In this document: positions 57,201-64,000 of the stretch, one piece after another
Layout: the number at the start of each line of letters is the position of its first letter
Numbering within the stretch: the first letter of the stretch is position 1
Source of the DNA: Pseudomonas frederiksbergensis
GTDB taxonomy: Bacteria > Pseudomonadota > Gammaproteobacteria > Pseudomonadales > Pseudomonadaceae
DNA: 64,000 bases
NCBI RefSeq assembly: GCF_035751725.1
Contig: NZ_CP142104.1
Location: 5,518,001-5,582,000 of the forward strand
Direction: 5' to 3'
The notes under the pieces: generated by a model
Told to the model about the DNA's origin: nothing
What the model saw: only the letters and a program-made list of their open reading frames with translations
Databases searched by the model: none
Position numbers and translations under genes: made by a program

Positions 57201-60147
57201 GGCTGCTTTCCTCGACCGCACCGTAAAGGTCCAGCAGCGCTTCGCAGAGCTCGTCCACCGGGTGCAGGTCAGCCAGGTGCGCACCTTCGCCCAGGGTGGT
57301 CAGCTCGTCGAGCAAGGCACTCAACTCCTGGCCTTCGGCGGGGTGTTGCTGCCAACGTTGCAACAGGTTTTCCGCGTCCAGCAGGATGTCCATGCCTTGG
57401 GCGAGGAAGTTGTTGATCAACTGCGGATCACGCTTGGTCCGCGCGCCTTGATCCGCCGCGCCAGCCACTGCCTGCAAGCGCTCGACCAGCAGCGACCGGG
57501 CCCGCTGGATCAAGTCCTCGGCACCGGCAATCGGTGCCAGCGGTTGGCTGTGTAACTGGCGCAGGCCGCGTCGCAGCAACCCCTCGCCCTCCAGCAGCAG
57601 TTCAATCTCATCCAGGTCCAATGCCAGCAGATGAGCCTTGTATTCCCGGGCCAGTTCGTCCAACGCCCCGGCGAGTTCGGCGATGGGCTGCACACCGGCC
57701 ATCGATGCGCTGCCCTTGAGGGTGTGCAACGCCCGTTGCAGTTCGTCGCTGGCCTGCAGCGGCAGTTGTTCGGCGGCGTGATCAAGGAAGCGATCGAGCG
57801 TGGCGAGATGACCCTGGGCTTCGTTGTCGAAAATCTTCAAGAGCAGCGGATCGAGGGCAGTCACGTCCTGCTCGTCGTCATCCTCTTCTTCGCGGCCCTT
57901 GGCGAGGGCATGGGCGCGAGCGGCCAGGCGATCGACGTCGTCACGCTGGGATTGGCGATGATCGGCGAATTCGGTGATCAGCGCCGGCAGCAATTGCACG
58001 GTTTCTTCAATTAACCGAAGGACTGACGCGCCCGGTTCCACACTACGCTCCAGCACCCGATTGAGCAGGTTTTCCACCGCCCAGGCCAACTCCCCCAGGA
58101 TCAACGCCCGCACCATCCGGCCGCTGCCCTTGAGGGTGTGGAAGGCCCGGCGCAGTTCCGTCAGCGCGCCGTGGTCGTCGGGATGGGCAGCCCAGCGCGG
58201 CAGGTATTCATTCAGCACATCCAGTACTTCGGCGGTCTCCTCGAGGAACACTTCGCGCAGCTCATCGTCCACCGGAGTTTCATCCGCCGGGGGCGGTAGC
58301 AGGCTGGCGGGCATGTTCCTCGCTGGCGGGTTGACCGCCGAGACCGGGCTGGCCAGGACTTCGGCCAAGGATTGCACGGTCTGCGGATCGTCCAGCTCCT
58401 GCAGGTCCTGCATGACCTGCGCTTCATTGGGGCTGAGCACATCGTCGAGCAATGGCACGCGGGCTTCGTCGGGGAAATACCCGAGGGCGCCCAGGCTGCG
58501 TTCGACCCCATCGAGCAGGCTCTCGGCAGGCTTGAGCGGGTCCTCGCTCAAGCGCTCCAGGTAATATTCCAGGCCGGTGATCACATCGGCCAGATGATCC
58601 AGCTCTTCCCAGCCCGGCCGGGCATGTTCGAGCAACAGATGCTCGTGGATGAAACCGTGGCACGCCTCCACGAGGCTGGCGGCACGGGTCAACGGAATCA
58701 TCGCCAGCGCACCGCGCACCTGGGTCAGCAGCGCCGGTAAAGGCTGGAGTTGCTCGCTGTTCCAGTCCGCGTCGATGTAGTCGACGATCATGTCCTTGGC
58801 CTGTTGCAGGCAAGTGTGGGCTTCCTTGATGACGATCTGGTGGATCTGGGTCAGGTCGGTGGTCGGCAGGCGGTTGTCTTCGCGGCTCTCGGGTTCGACG
58901 GTGCCGACCATGCCGGCCAGGGTCGCCTCGACGTAGAGCAAGGCCCCGGCGACGTCCATCAGCGTTGCATCATCCGGCTCACGCTGGCCCTGGGCGATGC
59001 TCAGCACCACGGCCAGTTGGTCGATGATCACTTTGCGCGGCTGGCCGAAACCCAACACCGCTAAGGTGTCCGCGATCTGTCGCAAAGGCGCCAGCAGGCT
59101 GTCGAGCTCGGTGACGTGCTGTCGATCGCTGCGCACGAACAGGTCCAGGCGCTCCTTGACCCGCACCAGTTCCTCGCAGAGCGCGGCCAGCACCGAGCGC
59201 ATGGCATCGCGGTCGGGCCCGGCCAGGCGCGCGCGTTCTTCGTCGACCATCGCGCTGTCGGGCAGCGCGTCGTCCAGTGAGTAGCGTTCTTTCATGATCT
59301 GCATCTGCCCGCTGGGATGTTCGGCCTTGGCAATATAGAACAACAGGCTCTTGACCAAGTGTGACGGGGCCGGTTGATTGACGCCTGGCATGCCTTGCAC
59401 CAGCAGGCGCTTGAGTTCCTTGTCGGCGTCCTTGAACAGACTGCGCAGCGCCGGGCTGTTGGCGATACGCCCCTCGCGCATACCCTCGACCAACGCCGAA
59501 GCGACCTGCCACAACGCATTGAGCGGCGCCCCGGCGCACAGCGTCTCCAAACGGTGGAAGACCTTCGCCAGGTAGCCAAGGTGAGTGGCGTCGTCCTGTT
59601 CACGAAGCAACCCCACCAAGGCGACTTGCAAGGTTTGGCGCAGCTTGCGCAGGGTGCCTGGCAAGTCGGCCGGTTCGAGCCGTTTCAAGGCGTCATCGTT
59701 GAGTGGCGCGACATCCGGCAGCTGCGGACTGAACAGGCTGGTCTCCGACAACAGGCTTTCGCCCCGGGCACTGCGCAAGTCGTTTATCAACGGCAGCACC
59801 ACCAACGGCAGGTCGCGACGGGCACCTTGCACACGCTCAAGATAGACCGGCAATTGGCCCAGGGCCTGGCGCAACAGGCTGATGGCCTCGTCGCGGTGGG
59901 CAATACGGTTGTCCTGCAGCGCGATGCACAGTTGCTCCATTTCTTCGGCGAGCAACGCCGCGCCATAGAACTCGACCATCTGCAGGCCACCATGGACCTG
60001 ATGGATACAGGCCAGGCATTGGGCAAGGGCATCCGACGCCTGCGGGTCGTCCTCCGGGCGATTGAGTGCCAGATGAGCCTGCTTCAGCGTTTCGGCAATC
60101 TCGCCCTTGACCCATTCCAGGGCCACGTAGTCGTGCCGATCACCCAT
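54223..60147 (-). CDS. chpA: Hybrid chemosensory histidine kinase ChpA
   Basis: 1974 residues. Several phosphotransfer (Hpt) modules come first: a degenerate one with H49 (IHQVHGG), four canonical H-T-L-K-G sites at H670, H808, H1113 and H1253, and one between them with threonine in the histidine place (T950 in LTTLGEGAHLADL). Then come a dimerisation and ATPase region (about 1400-1640, LEHMLRNAVDHGLE and DIRDDGAGVP), a CheW-like domain (about 1710-1840) and a receiver (about 1856-1974, LLVLVVDDSVTVRK...LMLLDIEMPRMDG). It should phosphorylate PilG and PilH. The ATG at 60147 follows GGAGTGGTT. Confidence 0.93.
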   Translation of the reverse strand: MGDRHDYVALEWVKGEIAETLKQAHLALNRPEDDPQASDALAQCLACIHQVHGGLQMVEFYGAALLAEEMEQLCIALQDNRIAHRDEAISLLRQALGQLPVYLERVQGARRDLPLVVLPLINDLRSARGESLLSETSLFSPQLPDVAPLNDDALKRLEPADLPGTLRKLRQTLQVALVGLLREQDDATHLGYLAKVFHRLETLCAGAPLNALWQVASALVEGMREGRIANSPALRSLFKDADKELKRLLVQGMPGVNQPAPSHLVKSLLFYIAKAEHPSGQMQIMKERYSLDDALPDSAMVDEERARLAGPDRDAMRSVLAALCEELVRVKERLDLFVRSDRQHVTELDSLLAPLRQIADTLAVLGFGQPRKVIIDQLAVVLSIAQGQREPDDATLMDVAGALLYVEATLAGMVGTVEPESREDNRLPTTDLTQIHQIVIKEAHTCLQQAKDMIVDYIDADWNSEQLQPLPALLTQVRGALAMIPLTRAASLVEACHGFIHEHLLLEHARPGWEELDHLADVITGLEYYLERLSEDPLKPAESLLDGVERSLGALGYFPDEARVPLLDDVLSPNEAQVMQDLQELDDPQTVQSLAEVLASPVSAVNPPARNMPASLLPPPADETPVDDELREVFLEETAEVLDVLNEYLPRWAAHPDDHGALTELRRAFHTLKGSGRMVRALILGELAWAVENLLNRVLERSVEPGASVLRLIEETVQLLPALITEFADHRQSQRDDVDRLAARAHALAKGREEEDDDEQDVTALDPLLLKIFDNEAQGHLATLDRFLDHAAEQLPLQASDELQRALHTLKGSASMAGVQPIAELAGALDELAREYKAHLLALDLDEIELLLEGEGLLRRGLRQLHSQPLAPIAGAEDLIQRARSLLVERLQAVAGAADQGARTKRDPQLINNFLAQGMDILLDAENLLQRWQQHPAEGQELSALLDELTTLGEGAHLADLHPVDELCEALLDLYGAVEESSLAVSDAFFQEAQRAHEALIDMLDELAAGQHVHSRPERVQALRKLLEDSLDPAATGLIRSDGSRTLSIRELSQATAEMEHGATTDTSVDDDIASIFLEEAQDILESAAQALQRWLADPDNGAPLSSLQRDLHTLKGGARMAGIRPVSDLAQELENLYEGLVDRRYSYSEELAQLLESSHERLDLLLGQLQQGQPLGDPVALIDAIHRFRQDRPNAIETPTATGDASGHDPELLEIFLEEGFDILDSSGAALLRWQEDPANRQAVETLLRDLHTLKGGARMVEISPIGDLAHELENLYEGLSAGLLQPSPELFVLLQSSHDRLAQMLDAVRAGQPCPPGDRLIARIQAVSHPQERDAPEPVAAPEPASVQAPASLPARPEPSVSGDGADTVKVSAELLDDLVNLAGETSIFRGRIEQQVNDARIALGEMETTIERMRDQLRRLDTETQGRILSRQQVEAERLGYEEFDPLEMDRHSQLQQLSRALFESASDLLDLKETLDRSNHDAENLLQQQGRINTELQEGLMRTRMVPFERMLPRLKRIVRQVAQELGKDVEFVVGNAEGEMDRNVLERMAAPLEHMLRNAVDHGLEAADVRIAAGKPAKGRISLDLSREGGDIIFDIRDDGAGVPLDAVRRKAIKRGLLTPDSDISDRDVLQFILQPGFSTAEKITQISGRGVGMDVVHEEVRQLGGSMSIDSTPGQGVHFRIRLPFTVSVNRALMVQCHEDQYAIPLNTIESIVRVLPAELDGYYQLDPPTYTYAGQRYELCYLGELLKTGTRPKLLGQSQPLPVLLVQCNERHVAVQVDATTGTREIVVKSLGPQFSAVQGLSGATILGDGRVVLILDLLAPIRALPHQVPRRQVSTEGEGEPQRPLLVLVVDDSVTVRKVTSRLLERHGMHVLTAKDGVDAIALLSEHTPDLMLLDIEMPRMDGFEVATHVRNDPRLAHLPIIMITSRTGQKHRDRAMAIGVNDYLGKPYQESVLLDSIAYWSKKHG

Positions 60148-60185
60148 AACCACTCCAAATCAACAGTCATATGCCGCAGAGCACA

Positions 60186-62246
60186 TCAGCCCTTATCCCC
60201 ATCCGCCACAGTTGCTGGCGGCAAGGTAAACCCCGACACCGAACGACGCAGCTGGCTGGCCATTTTCGCCAGGTTGCCGATGCTCTCGGCGGTGGCGGTA
60301 GAGCCGGAGGAGGTCTGCGAGGTGATCTGCTGGATCACGTTCATGGTCAGGGAAATCTGCCCTGCCGAGGTGGTCTGTTGCTGCGCCGCGTTGGAAATGC
60401 TCTGGATAAGCGCAGCCAGGGTCTTGGAAACCCCTTCGATTTCTTCCAGGGCAACGCCGGCATCCTGGGCCAGCCGGGCACCGCGCACCACTTCGGTGGT
60501 GGTCTGCTCCATGGAGATCACCGCTTCGTTGGTGTCGGCCTGGATCGCCCGCACCAGCGTCTCGATTTGCCGGGTCGCTGCCGAAGAACGCTCGGCCAAC
60601 CGCTGCACTTCATCGGCCACCACTGCAAAGCCGCGCCCGGCATCGCCGGCCATGGACGCCTGGATCGCGGCGTTGAGCGCCAGGATGTTGGTCTGGTCGG
60701 CGATGTCGTCGATCAGGCTGACAATGTCGCCAATTTCCTGGGACGATTCGCCCAGGCGCTTGATGCGCTTGGCGGTGTCCTGGATCTGTTCGCGAATGTT
60801 GTCCATGCCATGAATGGTGTTGTGCACCACCTCGTTGCCCTTGTTGGCGATTTCCACGGAGCGCTCGGCCACCGCCGACGACTCGGCGGCATTGGCCGAC
60901 ACCTGGTCGATGGACTGGGCCATTTCATTGATTGAAGTCGATGCTTCGGAAATTTGCTGGGCCTGGTGCTCGGACGCCTGGGCCAGGTGCATCGCCGTGG
61001 CCTGGGTTTCCTGCACGGCAGCGGCGACCTGGCCGGCGGTGAGGTTGATCGTCGCCACCAGATCACGCAGTTGGTCCACCGAATAGTTGATGGAGTCGGC
61101 GATGGTCCCGGTGAAATCCTCGGTGACCGAGGCTGTGACGGTCAGGTCACCGTCGGCCAAGTCCTCGATTTCGTCCAGCAAGCGCATGATCGCGTTCTGG
61201 TTGCGCTCGTTCTTTTCCGCCGTCTCCCTCAGTTGGCGGTTGGTCTCGCGAACCATGACCAGGCCGATGAGGATGATCGACATCAACGCCAGCAGGCCCA
61301 ATACGTAGCCGCCGATGGTGTTGACGGAACGCCCGCCCGCCAGGTTTTCGAACGCGGTGGCCAGGTGCGAGGCTTCATCGAGCAGGGTTTGCGACAGGTT
61401 GAAGATATTGCCCGCCGACTCACGGACCTTGAACAGCTCCGGTGAAGTTTCGAGGATTTCATCCACCGAGCCGGAGACAAACTCGAACAGTTCGCTGATG
61501 TCCGACAGGCGCGCCCGGGCGTCGCGATCCTGGACCTGGGAGATCTTCAAGGTCGGGTCGCCTTGCAGCATGCCATTGAGCACCTGGCCAAAACGCGCAG
61601 CGTCACGGCCAAAGGTATCGGCGGCCTGGCTGGCATTCTCGTCCCCGGCCAATACGGTGTTCACCGCGCCGAGGATCCGCTCGGCCAGCAGCGACTGGCG
61701 CTGGGCCATGGCGACCTGGGCGGCCGGTGCGCCACGTTGCAGGAGGATCTCGACGACTTTTTCGTACTCGACCTGCAGCTGTGGCACGGTTTCGGCCAGG
61801 GTCGCCGCGACCTGATGCAACGACAGGACGGTTTGTTCGCTGGAGAGGATGGCATCGGTGTTCTTCAGCAGCCGCTCCCAGTCCAACTGCACGGCACGCA
61901 TCTGCGGGCGCAGGGTTGCAGGCGCCGGTGGCAGGCCGGTCACGGGGTCGCCCTGTTTAAGGTAGCCCCAGCGCTGGGCGAAGTCGTTGCGCGCATCACT
62001 CAGCAGCTTGAACGCAGCCGCCTTGCCGGCCGCCGCCTCGGTGGCGTTCTTGGCGATGCGCTGGGACAACACCCGCAGCTCGCCAGCATGGCCGATGTAC
62101 TGCTTGTCATAGGTAGATTGGGTGTTGAGGTACGCAAAGTTGGCGAACAGCAGCATGATGAAGACAATCAGCGCGACGAACAGCACGATGATCTGCGAAC
62201 GACTGCGCGACGCTTCCAGTGGCTTGCCTGTTTTTGCTTTGATCAT
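60186..62246 (-). CDS. pilJ: Methyl-accepting chemotaxis-like receptor PilJ
   Basis: 686 residues. N-terminal membrane helix [23 protein letters not shown], a large periplasmic part with two PilJ-type modules ([23 protein letters not shown] near residue 45), a second helix ([19 protein letters not shown], about 315), a HAMP domain and a signalling domain with the hairpin tip [45 protein letters not shown]. It is the receptor of the Chp system, at the poles in relatives. Confidence 0.93.
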   Translation of the reverse strand: MIKAKTGKPLEASRSRSQIIVLFVALIVFIMLLFANFAYLNTQSTYDKQYIGHAGELRVLSQRIAKNATEAAAGKAAAFKLLSDARNDFAQRWGYLKQGDPVTGLPPAPATLRPQMRAVQLDWERLLKNTDAILSSEQTVLSLHQVAATLAETVPQLQVEYEKVVEILLQRGAPAAQVAMAQRQSLLAERILGAVNTVLAGDENASQAADTFGRDAARFGQVLNGMLQGDPTLKISQVQDRDARARLSDISELFEFVSGSVDEILETSPELFKVRESAGNIFNLSQTLLDEASHLATAFENLAGGRSVNTIGGYVLGLLALMSIILIGLVMVRETNRQLRETAEKNERNQNAIMRLLDEIEDLADGDLTVTASVTEDFTGTIADSINYSVDQLRDLVATINLTAGQVAAAVQETQATAMHLAQASEHQAQQISEASTSINEMAQSIDQVSANAAESSAVAERSVEIANKGNEVVHNTIHGMDNIREQIQDTAKRIKRLGESSQEIGDIVSLIDDIADQTNILALNAAIQASMAGDAGRGFAVVADEVQRLAERSSAATRQIETLVRAIQADTNEAVISMEQTTTEVVRGARLAQDAGVALEEIEGVSKTLAALIQSISNAAQQQTTSAGQISLTMNVIQQITSQTSSGSTATAESIGNLAKMASQLRRSVSGFTLPPATVADGDKG

Positions 62247-62298
62247 CGGTACTCGCCTGTCCTGCTCGAAACCCCAAACCAGCCACCGCAGCCTTCAA

Positions 62299-62386
62299 GC
62301 GGGAGCGAACCTGCTCGCGATCGCGTCGGATCAGTCGGCATTGATGCAACTGATCCACCGCCTCCGCGAGCAGGCTCACTCCCACA
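62299..62386. repeat. REP inverted pair between pilI and pilJ
   Basis: GCGGGAGCGAACCTGCTCGC (62299-62318) faces GCGAGCAGGCTCACTCCCAC (62366-62385), imperfect arms, inside the pil-chp operon in the 160-bp gap before pilJ. Confidence 0.6.
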
Positions 62387-62406
62387 ATGGCCTGCGTTGC
62401 GTTCTT

Positions 62407-62946
62407 TCAAACCGCCACATCCATGAACCCCGGCGACCGCGCCAGGGCAAACGGGCTGAACACCTGCCATTGCCGCTCGCCGGCGAAACGGCCCTGGACG
62501 AACGCCGATTCCGGGCCTTCCAGGGGGACCGGGGGAATCGCTTCGAGGCTGTCCTTGGGGAAATGCTGCAGGCCAAGTACTTCGTCCACCAGCAATCCGG
62601 CAAAGACTTCGTCATGATCCACCACCAGCACCCGCCGCTGCTTGCGCACGCTGGACAGTTCGTGGCCGAAGAAACCGCACAGGTCCATCAGCGGCAACAA
62701 GCGCCCGCGCAGGTTAGCCACTCCGCGTACCCATGGCTTGACGCCGGGCAATGAGGTGTGGCGTGGCTCATGCAGCACTTCGCTGACCTCGCCCATCGGC
62801 GCCACGTACCAGTGTTCGCCCAGGCGAAAACCGATGCCGCTCCAACTGTCGCGATGTGCGGGCTGGGACGGCAGCTCCGCGCCCAGCAGCCGACAGCGTC
62901 GATCGATCTGGAGCAGCAGCTCGAATGCGGTCAGGGAGTGGCTCAT
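62407..62946 (-). CDS. pilI: CheW-like adaptor PilI
   Basis: 179 residues. A CheW domain: GIGFRLGEHWYVAPMGEVSEVLHEP, LPGVKPWVRGVANLRGRLLPLMDLCGFFG and VLVVDHDEVFAGLLVDEVLGLQHF. It couples PilJ to ChpA. It starts 10 bases after the pilH stop; the ribosome-binding site is weak, so translation may be coupled. Confidence 0.9.
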   Translation of the reverse strand: MSHSLTAFELLLQIDRRCRLLGAELPSQPAHRDSWSGIGFRLGEHWYVAPMGEVSEVLHEPRHTSLPGVKPWVRGVANLRGRLLPLMDLCGFFGHELSSVRKQRRVLVVDHDEVFAGLLVDEVLGLQHFPKDSLEAIPPVPLEGPESAFVQGRFAGERQWQVFSPFALARSPGFMDVAV

Positions 62947-62956
62947 GGCCGTGCGT

Positions 62957-63322
62957 TCAACCTGCCAGTACGTTATTCAAGGTCTTGATCAGGGTTTCTT
63001 CATCCACCGGCTTGGTCAGGTAGTCCTTCGCCCCCTGGCGCGTCCCCCAGACCTTGTCGGTATCCTGATCCTTGGTGGTGATGATGATCACGGGAATGTG
63101 CCCGGTTTCAGGATCCTTGGTCAGCTGGCGCGTGGCCTGGAAACCGTTGAGGCCGGGCATGACGATGTCCATCAGTACCGCATCGGGTTTTTCCTGGCGG
63201 GCCAGCGCCACGCCATCGGCACCATTCTCGGCCTTCAGGACCTGGTGGCCGTGCTTTTCCAGCATGCCTGTCAACTTGTACATTTCAGTCGGCGAATCAT
63301 CGACGATCAGAACTCGTGCCAT
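62957..63322 (-). CDS. pilH: Response regulator PilH
   Basis: 121 residues, a single receiver domain. Phospho-acceptor D52 is in AVLMDIVMPGLNGFQ, with the acidic pair VDDSPTE and the late K in LTKPVDEE. PilH is reported in relatives to act in pilus retraction or as a phosphate sink. GGGGAACACC precedes the ATG at 63322, preferred over an ATG four codons upstream. Confidence 0.92.
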   Translation of the reverse strand: MARVLIVDDSPTEMYKLTGMLEKHGHQVLKAENGADGVALARQEKPDAVLMDIVMPGLNGFQATRQLTKDPETGHIPVIIITTKDQDTDKVWGTRQGAKDYLTKPVDEETLIKTLNNVLAG

Positions 63323-63367
63323 GGTGTTCCCCATTCTTCTGGACCTCGGGCCCGAGGCCGAGCGTCA

Positions 63368-63796
63368 TTAATGTGCCTGGTGCGACTGGACAGCGGCAAA
63401 GCCCGGGACATGGGCCTGTATCGCGCCCAGCAGTTCTTCCTTGCTGAAAGGCTTGGTCAGGAATTGATCGGAGCCGACGATGCGCCCCTTGGCCTTGTCG
63501 AACAGGCCATCGCGGGACGACAGCATGATCACCGGTGTCGCCTTGAAGGCGCTGTTGTTCTTGATCAGGGCGCAGGTCTGGTAACCGTCCAGGCGCGGCA
63601 TCATGATGTCGACAAAGATAATGCCTGGATGATAATCGACGATCTTGGCCAGGGCATCGAAGCCGTCGATCGCCGTTATCACCTCGCAACCGACGTTGCG
63701 CAGCAAGGTTTCGGCGGTGCGGCGAATGGTCTTCGAGTCGTCGATGACCATGACTTTCAAGGCGCTGGGTTGCTGCTGCGTAAGATGCTCTGCCAT
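63368..63796 (-). CDS. pilG: Response regulator PilG
   Basis: 142 residues, a single receiver. D63 lies in IIFVDIMMPRLDGYQT, with VMVIDDSKTIRRTAET before it and LTKPFSKEELL at the end. PilG is the output regulator for pilus extension in relatives. The start MAEHLTQQQPSALKVMVIDD at 63796 matches the family; the longer frame to 63964 has no support. It opens the pilG-H-I-J-chpA-chpC operon, so the promoter lies in 63797-64000, where I could not pick a convincing -35/-10 pair. Confidence 0.92.
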   Translation of the reverse strand: MAEHLTQQQPSALKVMVIDDSKTIRRTAETLLRNVGCEVITAIDGFDALAKIVDYHPGIIFVDIMMPRLDGYQTCALIKNNSAFKATPVIMLSSRDGLFDKAKGRIVGSDQFLTKPFSKEELLGAIQAHVPGFAAVQSHQAH

Positions 63797-64000
63797 TGCC
63801 ACTGCGAACCGGTTTTTAACGCATAAGATTGATCGACAGCGCAAACCCTTGATGTTCAAGGCCCGCGCGTCGCATGGCAGCCTTTTTAGCACAGTCTCCA
63901 GCAACGATCTATCAGCCGCTCGGTACGGCGGTTTTTCCTTGACCGGCAATCTTCGGGGCGCCACTCTGACGCCACTTTTTCATGCCATTTCGTGCCCATC

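Overview
The window looks like chromosomal DNA of a fluorescent Pseudomonas (P. fluorescens group). The reasons are high GC, dense operons, many Pseudomonas-type REP sequences between genes, and a gene order I recall from other pseudomonads: tkt-epd-pgk-lipoprotein-lipoprotein-fba beside an ArsR-type regulator and metK; ahcY-metF-rhlE; yceI-cytochrome b561; bioA-rsmE; pilGHIJ-chpA-chpC. No rRNA, tRNA, CRISPR array, phage or intact insertion sequence was seen.

Layout. 1-8514: end of a DbpA-like helicase gene, a YhiN-type flavoprotein, a YccS-type membrane protein, a periplasmic binding protein, ElaA acetyltransferase, a YgjP-type zinc peptidase with a winged-helix partner, and a REC-PAS-GGDEF-EAL protein. 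8648-10483: two tandem PL7 alginate lyase genes duplicated together with about 190 bp of upstream DNA. 10690-11227: a structured RNA leader before a small DUF3077-type gene. 11374-17684: the glycolysis/pentose phosphate operon tkt-epd-pgk-lipoprotein-MliC-like-fba on the minus strand. 17878-20145: a palindromic operator, a SahR-like ArsR/methyltransferase regulator and metK. 20224-28500: accessory genes (LysE exporter, LigB, DUF1090, cytochrome c', MltA, MAPEG, a decayed EamA transporter, MFS, FNT channel, thioesterase). 28588-31287: an ahcY-metF unit led by an S-adenosylhomocysteine riboswitch. 31369-40594: binding protein, RhlE helicase, YceI/cytochrome b561, two tiny paralogous lipoproteins, an amine oxidase with a Lys/Ala/Pro tail, BioA and RsmE. 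40640-45543: binding protein plus D-amino acid dehydrogenase with a divergent LysR gene, a HlyIII protein and MdcR. 45655-52907: malonate decarboxylase operon mdcABCDEGH-madLM. 53160-53684: an AT-richer orphan gene. 53775-63796: Chp/Pil chemosensory system.

The genes fall into a few working units. The S-adenosylmethionine cycle appears twice: SahR-like regulator with metK, and ahcY-metF under an SAH riboswitch, so SAH is probably sensed both by protein and by RNA. The malonate operon encodes uptake (MadLM), the decarboxylase (MdcACDE), prosthetic group synthesis and loading (MdcB, G, H) and its regulator. The Chp system has its receptor, adaptors, a giant kinase and two response regulators, but no methylation genes next to it.

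The signals I consider least explained are the DUF3077 leader with mutually exclusive pairings, the duplicated PL7 unit with a conserved upstream block, the pair of roughly 50-residue lipoproteins with a shared cysteine motif, and the possibly leaderless SahR-like gene beside a 22-bp palindrome.
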